12,594 bases of DNA from an uncultured Spirochaetota bacterium (GTDB taxonomy: Bacteria > Spirochaetota > UBA4802 > UBA5368), in contig CALMJO010000320.1 in assembly GCA_937864375.1 (NCBI GenBank), positions 1 through 12,594 of the forward strand, read 5' to 3'. The notes beneath the pieces were generated by a model. The model was not told where the DNA came from. It worked only from the letters and a program-made list of their open reading frames with translations, and searched no databases. This document shows, in pieces, positions 6,266-12,594 of this stretch (positions are counted from its first letter, which is position 1; each line of letters opens with the position of its first letter). The position numbers were made by a program, and so were the translations under genes.

Positions 6266-7027
6266 ATGAAGAAAATCAGTCTGCTCCTGTTTCTGTTCCT
6301 GTTCGGCGCGGCGCCCCTGGCGGCGGGGACGGCCAATTATTCGATGGGCTTCTCTGCGGGCATCATGCCCTCGTACGGCGGAAACCTCTATTCGACCACG
6401 CAGGCGATCGTGTTCGATTCCAACACCGGCGTCGACGGGATAAACAAGAGCCTTTCTGGATTCAATACGAAGGAAGTTCAGCGCCTGTTCGGTATTTCCT
6501 GCGGCGTGGACTTCAAGGCAGTTTTTTTCGATTATTTCCTCCTGCGCGTTGGCGGCAATTACTCCATGAGCGTCTACGGCGGAGAGGGAAAGGGAATGTT
6601 CGACGACGCAGGCACCGAAACCGTCCTCAAGTGCGGCTATTCCATGACCAGCTACGATGTGCCCCTCACCCTGGGCCTGGTCATTCCCTTCTGGAAGGAC
6701 GTGAAGATATCCTTCAGCTGCGGGCTGGCCTATGCCTACGGCCAATATAAAAACGATTTCGAATGGGCGGCAGGGGAACGAAAGGGATCCTTTTCCGGGT
6801 GGGCGCTTCCTCTGGTACTCATGCTCGAGGGAGAATATTTCATTGGGGAAAAGTTCGCGCTCAAGACCACGCTGGCGTACTACAAGGGTGCGACGGAGAC
6901 CATCAAGGACGGCACTTCAAGCGACACAACCGGCTTGGCGGGTGCAGGTGCGGTCGATTTCGCGAAGATCGATTTTACCGGGTACAGGTTCAGCCTGGGG
7001 ATATCATACTATTTCTATTCGATTTGA
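6266..7027 (+). CDS. Outer-membrane beta-barrel protein, second of three paralogues
   Basis: A 253-residue exported protein. It has a compact signal peptide, MKKISLLLFLFLFGAAPLAAG, with likely cleavage after Ala-Ala or Ala-Gly near residue 20. The barrel-like mature region contains FLLRVGGNYSMSVYGG, matching FFIRAG in paralogue 1 and FLFRFGWHYTQPI in paralogue 3, then a strand PLTLGLVIPFWKDVKISFSCG resembling the third copy's IGIIMPLKKRTYFFIGG. It ends LGISYYFYSI. It starts 10 nt after the previous stop with no good Shine-Dalgarno sequence, so translation probably relies on coupling. The codon mix is visibly less GC-rich than in the flanking enzyme genes. It carries a T7 run at 6522-6528. Function is unknown beyond being a predicted small outer-membrane barrel. 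Confidence 0.87.
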   Translation: MKKISLLLFLFLFGAAPLAAGTANYSMGFSAGIMPSYGGNLYSTTQAIVFDSNTGVDGINKSLSGFNTKEVQRLFGISCGVDFKAVFFDYFLLRVGGNYSMSVYGGEGKGMFDDAGTETVLKCGYSMTSYDVPLTLGLVIPFWKDVKISFSCGLAYAYGQYKNDFEWAAGERKGSFSGWALPLVLMLEGEYFIGEKFALKTTLAYYKGATETIKDGTSSDTTGLAGAGAVDFAKIDFTGYRFSLGISYYFYSI

Positions 7028-7041
7028 GGATCGACGAAACC

Positions 7042-7083
7042 ATGTTGTTGATCGCGGCAACGGTCGTTAAGCGAACACTATGA
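7042..7083 (+). CDS. Possible 13-codon leader ORF overlapping the third barrel gene
   Basis: ATG at 7042 encodes MLLIAATVVKRTL and stops at the TGA 7081-7083, which overlaps the ATG of the next gene (7080-7082) in an ATGA arrangement. GAGGA at 7026-7030, overlapping the previous stop, is a usable though distant ribosome binding site (11 nt). Since the third barrel gene lacks its own clear site, this mini-ORF could deliver ribosomes to it. It may instead be chance. Confidence 0.35.
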   Translation: MLLIAATVVKRTL

Positions 7084-7883
7084 AGAACGCCATGAAAGCA
7101 CGACTTTTTCGTATATTCCTTATCGGGGCGGTGCTCTGCGCGCTGGCGATTCCCCGCGGTGCGCACGCCATAGGTGAATTTTCGCTCGGGTTGAACCTTG
7201 GGTTTACCTACGGGCCAAATGGCGTTGATTCAATGGCAGAAAAGCTCAATTCCGGAATGGAATCATACAAGAGCGATTCCACCGGGACCAAGGTGGACCA
7301 GATCAGCGTACCCTATTGTCCTGTGTTCGGTGTCAACGCGCGCTACCAGTTCAATTATTTCCTGTTCCGGTTCGGATGGCATTATACGCAGCCAATACTG
7401 CCTGTCGAAGGATCAATAACGCCCACGGCCGCGGGAAACAAGAACAAGGTCAAGATTTCTACTTACCAGAATGCGCTCCCCGCGACGATCGGCATCATCA
7501 TGCCCCTTAAAAAGCGCACCTATTTTTTCATAGGAGGGGGCGGTACATTACATCATGCCTATGTGAAAATCACTCAGACTGACCCCATACAGGCGGCATT
7601 GGCGCCAGCATTCAACATGCAAACCCGGTCAGGGTTATCCGGCGACAAGCGCACCAGCTATTCCGGCATGTTCGTCGCCTACCACCTTCTGCTTGGCGCC
7701 GAGGTCCCCATAAGCGACAAGTTCACCATCACCACGGAATGGATTCATCAGGAAGGCATGAGCTTCCCGCTGAAAAATGATGGTCTGACGGATGCGGGCG
7801 TCTCCACCAAAACGCCCAAGCGCGACATCAACGTCCGCGGCGACATCCTTCTTTTCGGCGTGAGCTACTATATCGGCATATAA
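7080..7883 (+). CDS. Outer-membrane beta-barrel protein, third of three paralogues
   Basis: A 267-residue exported protein. Lysines and arginines at residues 2-11 precede a hydrophobic core and the site AHA-I near residue 30, a good signal peptidase I cleavage. The mature barrel-like sequence includes LNLGFTYGPNG, FLFRFGWHYTQPILPVEG, IGIIMPLKKRTYFFIGGGG and a final strand LFGVSYYIGI, all aligning in order with the second copy; this is the longest of the set. It begins with ATG at 7080; a second in-frame ATG at 7092 is possible and would still leave a full signal peptide. No clear Shine-Dalgarno site precedes either. AGCGAAC lies just before both this ATG and that of paralogue 2. Surface-exposed loops, such as the region around residues 140-190, appear to be the most divergent parts. 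Function is unknown. Confidence 0.87.
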   Translation: MKNAMKARLFRIFLIGAVLCALAIPRGAHAIGEFSLGLNLGFTYGPNGVDSMAEKLNSGMESYKSDSTGTKVDQISVPYCPVFGVNARYQFNYFLFRFGWHYTQPILPVEGSITPTAAGNKNKVKISTYQNALPATIGIIMPLKKRTYFFIGGGGTLHHAYVKITQTDPIQAALAPAFNMQTRSGLSGDKRTSYSGMFVAYHLLLGAEVPISDKFTITTEWIHQEGMSFPLKNDGLTDAGVSTKTPKRDINVRGDILLFGVSYYIGI

Positions 7884-7891
7884 ATCCCTGC

Positions 7892-7895
7892 AGGA
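7892..7895 (+). promoter_or_regulatory. Ribosome binding site supporting the TTG start of the binding-protein/OmpA fusion
   Basis: AGGA, 7 nt before the TTG at 7903. No in-frame ATG or GTG with a better site exists between the preceding stop and the hydrophobic segment. Confidence 0.5.
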
Positions 7896-7902
7896 ATCGT
7901 CC

Positions 7903-9396
7903 TTGGAATCGATCAACTTTCATCGAAGCGGGCGGGCGCTCATCGCCGGCATATGCATGGCCGCCATGGTGTGCGCGGCGGTGGCCGGCGGATGGCTGAA
8001 CGGGGAAGCCCGCACGCCGCGCTCCGCCGCGGAGGGCGCGCTCGAAGAACGGTCGAAACCCGGCCGGCTCGACGTCATGGTCATGGCGGGAGCCCTGGGC
8101 CTTCCCGGGATGGCGCGTGCGGTGCGCGAACCGGGGGGTTCCTCCTTTGGAAAGGTTGAAGGGACGGTCGCATTTCGCATCACGGACGTTCCGCGCAATG
8201 CCCTCAGGGCGCTGTCGCGCGGCGACGCCGGCATCGTTCTCATTCCCGCGGACGCGCTCGCCCTTTACAGGATCGACTTCGCTTCGTGCAACCCCGTTGC
8301 ATTCATGTGCGCGGGCTGGTCGCGGGGCGCGCATGCGATCGCCTGGGCCAAATCCCGGGAACGGCTTTCCTCAATGAAGGGACAGAGGATCGCCTGCGCG
8401 CGAGGCTCGTCGGGTCATTTCATGATGCTGCACCTCCTGAAAACGCAGGGGATCAATCCCGACGACATGCAGTGGGATTTCACGGTGAGCCCGCGGGACG
8501 CGGCGGCGCTCTTCGCGCGCGGCAGGTCCGATCTCTGCGCGGGGGAATACACGTCCGTGGCCCGCGCCGTCGGGACGCGCGCCGGTTCGTCGATCGTGCT
8601 CACGACCATGGACGCCGATTCGCTCATCCCCTGGGTGTTCGTAACCCGCGAGTCATTCCTGCTGCAGAACCGTGAAAGGCTCGCTGCCTTCGCCGGGGCC
8701 TGGATCGCGGAAAGCGCCGCCGCGGCGGCCAATCCCGATCCCGCCGCGGAGGTCCTGGGCGGCCTCTGCCGCCAGGAGGCCGGCGAGGCGAAGGAATCCA
8801 TCGCCCGCGTGAAATTTGCCGGCATCGAGGACAACCGCCGCGCATGCGCCGCGGGACACGGCGGCGGATTGTGCGTCATGGAGGTCCTCGAGCTCGCATC
8901 GGGCCTGTGGGAACACCAGCTCCGCCCGCGCGCGACCATGCCGGTCTCCACCATCCTGAATCCGGGCATCGTCAATCAGCTGACCGCGCAGCCGGGGGAC
9001 GTCCCGCGCGAGCTCCCGGCCGCACCGCAGAACCCGGAAGCTGACGGAGCGCCGTTCCTGCTGGTATCGGCCCCGCTCCACATCGAGTTCTCTCCCAAGA
9101 GCACGCGTCTCTCCGGCGAGGCGCGCGCGGGGCTCAGGGACCTGGCGAACGCGGCCCGCGTGTACGGACGGGCCCGCGTCCTCGTGTGCGCGCGCGGCGA
9201 GGGCGAGGACGAGCGGTGGCTGAACACCGCACAGGCCAGGTCGGCCGAAATCGCCCGCGTCCTTACCGCCGAATTCGGCGTCCCGCGCGACCGCGTGGCC
9301 GGGGGCCGCGACTGCGCGCTCATCGGCGAGGACCCGCCCAGGATCGCACGGCGCGCCGATGCCGCCCTCGTCCTGCCGCGCGACCGGAACCAGTAG
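7903..9396 (+). CDS. Periplasmic substrate-binding protein fused to a C-terminal OmpA-like domain
   Basis: A 497-residue protein. Residues 1-35 form a signal or anchor segment (RSGRALIAGICMAAMVCAAVAGG). Residues about 53-340 look like an NMT1/SsuA/TauA-type solute-binding fold: AGIVLIPADAL, KGQRIACARGSSGHFMMLHLL, and LIPWVFVTRESFL followed by a helical tail. Residues 385-497 match OmpA-like peptidoglycan-binding domains: HIEFSPKSTRLS, then WLNTAQARSAEIARVLTAEFGV, then RRADAALVL. Asn441 and Arg446 fit the conserved N-x4-R pattern, but the usual GHTD strand end reads ARGEGED, so peptidoglycan binding may be altered. It would hold a ligand sensor near the cell wall. No ABC permease or ATPase is nearby. 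The start is TTG at 7903, with AGGA 7 nt upstream; the next in-frame ATG (7957) would cut off the signal's basic part. It starts 19 nt after the third barrel gene. Confidence 0.82.
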   Translation: MESINFHRSGRALIAGICMAAMVCAAVAGGWLNGEARTPRSAAEGALEERSKPGRLDVMVMAGALGLPGMARAVREPGGSSFGKVEGTVAFRITDVPRNALRALSRGDAGIVLIPADALALYRIDFASCNPVAFMCAGWSRGAHAIAWAKSRERLSSMKGQRIACARGSSGHFMMLHLLKTQGINPDDMQWDFTVSPRDAAALFARGRSDLCAGEYTSVARAVGTRAGSSIVLTTMDADSLIPWVFVTRESFLLQNRERLAAFAGAWIAESAAAAANPDPAAEVLGGLCRQEAGEAKESIARVKFAGIEDNRRACAAGHGGGLCVMEVLELASGLWEHQLRPRATMPVSTILNPGIVNQLTAQPGDVPRELPAAPQNPEADGAPFLLVSAPLHIEFSPKSTRLSGEARAGLRDLANAARVYGRARVLVCARGEGEDERWLNTAQARSAEIARVLTAEFGVPRDRVAGGRDCALIGEDPPRIARRADAALVLPRDRNQ

Positions 9397-9400
9397 GCGT

Positions 9401-10177
9401 ATGACGCTCGCGGGCATCCTGGCGGATTGCGCGGTCTTTTTTACGGGCGCGGTCTGGGGAAGCTTCTTTTATACGCTTGCGCTCCGGATGTGCGACGATG
9501 CCTACCGCGGCCGGCCGCGCGCAATGCTAGCCACCCGCTCGCGCTGCCCCCGCTGCCGCGCTCCCGTTTCTTTCCTGGGACTGGTCCCCCTCGCCGGCTT
9601 CGCGTACCTTCGCGGGAAATGCGCTCAATGTGAAGAGAGCATTCCATGGGCCTATCCGGCGGCCGAGGCCGGGTACGGCCTGCTTGCGCTCCTCGTGTAC
9701 TGGAAGATGGGCGCATCGGCAGGCGCCGTTTCGATCTACCTGCTGCTGGGCCTCGCCGTCGCGATCGCGATCATCGACGCGAAGACGTTCACCATCCCCG
9801 CGAGCCTGAACGCTGCGTTTTTCCTGGTATCCCTGTTCCCGGTCATTACCGGCGGAGAAATCGTACCGCACCTGCTCGGGGCTCTGGGAATGTTCGCGTT
9901 CTTCGCGGTGATGATGCTCGTCTTTCCGGGAAGCTTTGGCGGCGGCGACGTGAAGCTGGCCGCTGCGATCGGTTTTTTTTCCGGGTGGGAGCAGTCAATA
10001 GTCGTGCTGGAGGCCGCGCTCGTGCTGGGATCCATCGCGGGAGTGGCCTGCGCGGCCTTCTCGGGAAAGGGGCTTCGCATCAGGTTTCCCTTTGCGCCCC
10101 CGCTTGCCGCGGGGCTCGCGGTCTCCGTGCTGTGGGGAGAGACGATCCTGCGCGCCTACCTCGAGTTTTTTCCGTGA
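9401..10177 (+). CDS. Type IV prepilin peptidase (leader peptidase/N-methyltransferase)
   Basis: A 258-residue polytopic inner-membrane aspartyl protease that cleaves and usually N-methylates prepilins and type II secretion pseudopilins. An N-terminal helix with GSFFYTLALRM (the GSFLNVVxxRxP position) comes first. The cytoplasmic loop has two CxxC pairs, Cys49/Cys52 and Cys74/Cys77, as in enzymes with the methyltransferase domain. Then come several membrane helices with the catalytic aspartates Asp126 (IIDAKTFTIP) and Asp183 in GGGDVKLAAAIG. All key residues are present, so it should be active. The start is ATG at 9401, 4 nt after the upstream stop; a longer frame from 9359 would sit entirely inside the preceding gene. 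No pilin, PilB/GspE ATPase or secretin gene lies in the window, so its substrates are elsewhere. A T8 run lies at 9973-9980. PilD and GspO cannot be told apart. Confidence 0.93.
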   Translation: MTLAGILADCAVFFTGAVWGSFFYTLALRMCDDAYRGRPRAMLATRSRCPRCRAPVSFLGLVPLAGFAYLRGKCAQCEESIPWAYPAAEAGYGLLALLVYWKMGASAGAVSIYLLLGLAVAIAIIDAKTFTIPASLNAAFFLVSLFPVITGGEIVPHLLGALGMFAFFAVMMLVFPGSFGGGDVKLAAAIGFFSGWEQSIVVLEAALVLGSIAGVACAAFSGKGLRIRFPFAPPLAAGLAVSVLWGETILRAYLEFFP

Positions 10178-10189
10178 GCACGCGCTTCA

Positions 10190-10238
10190 GGGACGGGAGC
10201 CGACTGGATAATGCCGCATAACGCGCTCTCCCCGTCCC
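10190..10238. terminator. Hairpin between convergent genes, possible bidirectional terminator
   Basis: GGGACGGG (10190-10197) pairs perfectly with CCCGTCCC (10231-10238) across a 33-nt loop, which itself contains the small palindrome ATGC-C-GCAT. It fills the 74-nt gap between the prepilin peptidase and mtnA, which converge. No T-run adjoins it on either strand, so termination is a guess from position and stem strength. Confidence 0.3.
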
Positions 10239-10251
10239 GCGGCACGCTCCC

Positions 10252-11277
10252 TCAGAGCACGCTTTTTATCCCCTTGTCGCGCGGGCTCTCTATCACTCCC
10301 TTTTCGGTGATGATCGCCGAGATGTTCTGCGCGGGGGTGATGTCGAACGCCGGGTTCTTAATGAACACCCCCTCCGGGGCGATCTGCGTCCCCATGATGT
10401 AGGCGACCTCGTCGATCCCGCGCTCCTCGATGACGATCGCGTCGCCGTTGGGCGTGTTCGGGTCCAGCGTCGAGATGGGCGCGGCCACGAAGAAGGGGAT
10501 GCGGTGCTCCTTCGCCAGCACCGAGTGGGTGTAGGTGCCGATCTTGTTCGCGGTGTCGCCGTTGGCCGCGATCCGGTCGGCGCCCACGATGACCTTCTTG
10601 ACGAGCCCCTGGCGCATGAAGTATCCCGCCATGTTGTCGGTGATGAGCGTGACGGGGATGCGGTCTTGAAGAAGCTCCCACGCGGTGAGGCGCGAGCCCT
10701 GCAGGTAGGGGCGCGTCTCGCAGGCGATCACCTGGATTTTCTTCCCGTCCTCCACCGCGGCCCTGATGACGCCCAGCGCCGTCCCGTACCCGCCGGTGGC
10801 CAGGGCCCCCGCGTTGCAGTGCGTCATGACGACGTCGCCGTCGGCGAGATAGCGCGCGCCGTTCCTGCCGATCGCGCGGTTGATGGTCACGTCCTCCTCC
10901 AGGATGGCCACCGCCTCTTTCTCGAGGCGCGCCTTGAGGTCCTGCACGCCGGTTCCCGACTCGATGATCTTTTTCATCCGGTTGATGGTCCAGAACAGGT
11001 TCACCGCCGTGGGGCGCGTCTTCCCGAGGGTGTCGCACACCTGGAGAAGCTCCTTCCTGAATTCGTCGGCGTTCGAGACGGTCATGCGGACCGCGGCGAG
11101 CGCGATGCCCATCGCCGCGGCGATGCCGATTGCCGGCGCGCCCCTGATCACCATGTCGGTGATGGCTGCCGCCACCTCCAGGTGGCTCGTGCACGTATGA
11201 TACACCTCGTGCGCGGGGAGCAGCCGCTGGTCCAGCATCGATACCGAGTCACCGTCCCACCTGATCGTATAGTACAT
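10252..11277 (-). CDS. mtnA: S-methyl-5-thioribose-1-phosphate isomerase
   Basis: A 341-residue cytosolic enzyme of methionine salvage that converts 5-methylthioribose-1-phosphate to 5-methylthioribulose-1-phosphate. It is related to the eIF2B alpha/beta/delta family. Diagnostic motifs are RGAPAIGIAAAMG at residues 45-57, the catalytic cysteine Cys154 in THCNAGALATGGYGTALG, and the catalytic aspartate Asp234 in VGADRIAANGDTANKIGTY. The C-terminus with FIKNPAFDITP is also typical. Length is normal. The ATG at 11277 has GGAGG 5 nt upstream, placed directly after the stop of the regulator gene, so the two are translationally linked. No other mtn gene lies in the window. It is the last gene of the visible rib-regulator-mtnA unit and converges with the prepilin peptidase gene. 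Confidence 0.96.
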   Translation of the reverse strand: MYYTIRWDGDSVSMLDQRLLPAHEVYHTCTSHLEVAAAITDMVIRGAPAIGIAAAMGIALAAVRMTVSNADEFRKELLQVCDTLGKTRPTAVNLFWTINRMKKIIESGTGVQDLKARLEKEAVAILEEDVTINRAIGRNGARYLADGDVVMTHCNAGALATGGYGTALGVIRAAVEDGKKIQVIACETRPYLQGSRLTAWELLQDRIPVTLITDNMAGYFMRQGLVKKVIVGADRIAANGDTANKIGTYTHSVLAKEHRIPFFVAAPISTLDPNTPNGDAIVIEERGIDEVAYIMGTQIAPEGVFIKNPAFDITPAQNISAIITEKGVIESPRDKGIKSVL

Positions 11278-11282
11278 GCGCG

Positions 11283-11287
11283 CCTCC
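11283..11287 (-). promoter_or_regulatory. Ribosome binding site of mtnA
   Basis: On the minus strand GGAGG, 5 nt before the mtnA ATG and starting 1 nt after the regulator's TAA stop. It suits re-initiation after the upstream gene. Confidence 0.7.
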
Positions 11288-11288
11288 G

Positions 11289-12212
11289 TTATGCGACACC
11301 GTTTCTCTGTACCCGGTACTTGCGGAACCTGATGCGGTTCCCCCGGTCGTTCCAGTCCACCTCGTCCATGTGTATGCGTATTATTAGGAGCCCTCTCCCG
11401 CTGTCTTTCAAGAAATTTTCGGGGTCGCGGGGATCGGGCAGCTCGCGGAAATTGAACCCGGGCCCCTCGTCCTCGATGATATATTCCACGAAATCCCGCG
11501 TGAGCTCGTACTCCAGTCGGACCCTCCTGCCGTCGTAGGCCGGGTCGGCCTTGCGTTTCTCGATCTCGTCGTTGAAGCCCTTGAGCCCCTTCTCCTCGCG
11601 TATGCTCGACGGCACCTCCAGGTTGCCGTGGAACATGGCGTTACTCACCGCCTCGCGGATCGCCATGGCGATGTTGTCCGCGGTGGTGCCGTTGCACAGG
11701 CCCGACGGGGCGAGGTTGCGCGTGAGCTGGAAGGAGATGACCGAGCCCAGGGTGTCGTCCACCGGGATGGTGTACACGCCCTTTTCGTATTCCACGAACT
11801 TCCCGAGCCCCCCCGCGAGCTCCTTCTCCTGCGTGCGCCGGAGGATGCTGCGCACGGTGGAGGCCACCTCGTTGATGTCGAAGGGCTTGCGGATGATGTC
11901 GCTCGCGCCGTAGCGCAGGGCCCGGATCGCGTCTTCCACGTTGGCCTGCCCGGTGATGATGAGCGTGGGGATGGGCTTTTCGAGGGCGCTTATGTGGCGC
12001 AGGAGCTCGATCCCGTCCATCTTGCGCAGCTTGATGTCGGTGATGACCAGGTCGATGCTGCTCTCGCTGGTCTTCAATAAATAAATCATGTCCTCGGCCT
12101 TCTCGAGCGAGATGACATGATATCCTATGCGTGAAAGCTTCTTCTGCAGCGTGTAGCGGATTATCTCCTCGTCGTCGATCACGACGATGGACTGGGACTC
12201 GGCGCCCTCCAT
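11289..12212 (-). CDS. Response regulator fused to an RsbW-like HATPase domain
   Basis: A 307-residue signalling protein. Residues 8-125 are a receiver (REC) domain: acidic pair Asp13/Asp14, phospho-acceptor Asp59 in VITDIK, Thr87 in IITG and Lys109 in RKPF, so it should be phosphorylated by a histidine kinase. Residues about 155-300 form a GHKL ATPase of the anti-sigma-factor kinase type (HATPase_c_2, RsbW/SpoIIAB-like). The N-box is Glu187 and Asn191 in REAVSNAMFHGN, the G1 box is DEGPGF at 248-253, and the G2 box is SGRGLLIIR at 271-279. There is no dimerisation/phospho-His domain, so it is not an ordinary hybrid kinase; it may phosphorylate or sequester an anti-anti-sigma partner in response to REC phosphorylation. 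About 30 charged residues (198-230) separate the N and G1 boxes. Its ATG shares one base with the rib stop (TGATG). No cognate kinase, STAS protein or sigma factor is in the window. Confidence 0.9.
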   Translation of the reverse strand: MEGAESQSIVVIDDEEIIRYTLQKKLSRIGYHVISLEKAEDMIYLLKTSESSIDLVITDIKLRKMDGIELLRHISALEKPIPTLIITGQANVEDAIRALRYGASDIIRKPFDINEVASTVRSILRRTQEKELAGGLGKFVEYEKGVYTIPVDDTLGSVISFQLTRNLAPSGLCNGTTADNIAMAIREAVSNAMFHGNLEVPSSIREEKGLKGFNDEIEKRKADPAYDGRRVRLEYELTRDFVEYIIEDEGPGFNFRELPDPRDPENFLKDSGRGLLIIRIHMDEVDWNDRGNRIRFRKYRVQRNGVA

Positions 12213-12594
12213 CAGGATTCGTGTCTCCCGTCCAGGTTCTTCGAGAGGAGGTGGCCCATCTTGTCCTTCTTGGTGCGCAGGTAGCGGATGTTCTCCTTCC
12301 CCGCGGGGACTTCGATGGGGACGCGCCCCACGATCTCCAGGCCGTATCCCTCGAGGCCGATGAGCTTCTTGGGATTGTTCGTGATCAGGCGGATGGTGTG
12401 AAGCCCCAGGTCCACGAGGATCTGCGCCCCGATGCCGTAGTCCCTGAGATCCGCCGGGAAGCCGAGCTTGATGTTCGCCTCGACGGTGTCCAGGCCCTGC
12501 TCCTGCAAATGGTATGCCTTGAGCTTGTTGCCCAGGCCGATCCCCCGCCCCTCCTGGCGCATGTAGAGGACCACGCCCAGCCCCTCCTTGTTGA
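12212..12594 (-). CDS. ribA: GTP cyclohydrolase II, C-terminal part (RibA or RibBA), cut by the window edge
   Basis: Only the 3' part is visible, reading in frame from base 12592 (NKEGLGVV...) to the TGA at 12214-12212. Clear GTP cyclohydrolase II motifs are YMRQEGRGIGLGNKLKAY, containing the RQEGR active-site block, then TVEANIKLGFPADLRDYGIGAQIL, TNNPKK and KMGHLL near the end. The enzyme opens the GTP imidazole ring as the first step of riboflavin synthesis. The zinc-binding cysteines lie beyond the window. It could be a single-domain RibA or the fused RibBA with DHBP synthase; the visible part cannot decide, so the symbol is provisional. A GTG (12574) within the visible part is internal and not the start. 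The stop overlaps the regulator's ATG by one base, indicating an operon. Confidence 0.93.
   Translation of the reverse strand, partial: NKEGLGVVLYMRQEGRGIGLGNKLKAYHLQEQGLDTVEANIKLGFPADLRDYGIGAQILVDLGLHTIRLITNNPKKLIGLEGYGLEIVGRVPIEVPAGKENIRYLRTKKDKMGHLLSKNLDGRHES

Noticed and set aside
9359..9400. Upstream ATG at 9359 for the prepilin peptidase
   Set aside because: It lies inside the preceding gene and adds 14 polar residues before a normal N-terminal helix; ATG at 9401 fits the family.
10242..10267. GCACGCT repeated twice near the mtnA stop, considered as a hairpin
   Set aside because: The copies are direct, not inverted, so they do not form a stem; one lies within the last mtnA codons.
10504..11538. 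Long (344-codon) plus-strand frame opposite mtnA and the regulator
   Set aside because: It spans two well-supported minus-strand genes, and its composition (Arg, Asp, His, Val repeats) is typical of antisense frames.
12572..12574. GTG at 12574 as a start for a short RibA
   Set aside because: The frame stays open and RibA-like up to the window edge (KEGLGVVLYMRQEGR), so this is an internal codon of a truncated gene.

Overview
The window is about 12.6 kb of GC-rich DNA from a diderm (Gram-negative type) bacterium. Several things fit a spirochaete, most likely a deep or leptospira-like lineage: the fusion of a receiver domain to a serine/threonine-type (RsbW-like) ATPase, a lysine-rich HU variant, and a cluster of paralogous small outer-membrane barrels. 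This is inference from gene types; no rRNA or other firm taxonomic marker is present. Genes are densely packed. I found no tRNA, rRNA, CRISPR, insertion sequence or prophage.

Left part (25-2900, + strand): a saccharopine-dehydrogenase-family NAD(P) oxidoreductase is followed 5 nt later by an FGGY-family sugar kinase, probably one operon entering from outside. The kinase 3' end overlaps by 40 bp, tail to tail, a small integral membrane protein (2861-3295, - strand) whose His-rich core resembles styrene-oxide-isomerase-type haem membrane proteins. An AT-rich intergenic stretch then carries a probable promoter for an HU-type DNA-binding protein (3497-3847, +), which is followed by nested GC hairpins. 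Convergent to it is a ketopantoate-reductase-like dehydrogenase (4018-4986, -). Divergent from that is a small zinc-ribbon protein (5203-5511, +).

Middle part (5549-10177, + strand): this is the most interesting block. A near-consensus promoter (TTGACG, 17 nt, GATAAT) has a perfect 7-bp inverted repeat inside its spacer. It sits so close to the first ATG that the transcript should be leaderless. Downstream, closely spaced and in one direction, are three paralogous secreted beta-barrel proteins, a 13-codon leader ORF overlapping the third of them, a substrate-binding-protein/OmpA-like fusion with a TTG start, and a type IV prepilin peptidase with both catalytic aspartates and both CxxC pairs. 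Together they look like a regulated envelope module. No pilin, transporter permease or regulator gene lies in the window, so its job is unknown.

Right part (12594-10252, - strand): the 3' part of the GTP cyclohydrolase II domain (RibA or RibBA, riboflavin synthesis), a receiver-HATPase fusion regulator, and mtnA (methylthioribose-1-phosphate isomerase, methionine salvage) are tightly coupled. There is a TGATG 1-nt overlap and then an 11-nt gap that holds the mtnA ribosome binding site. The regulator is therefore embedded between two metabolic genes.
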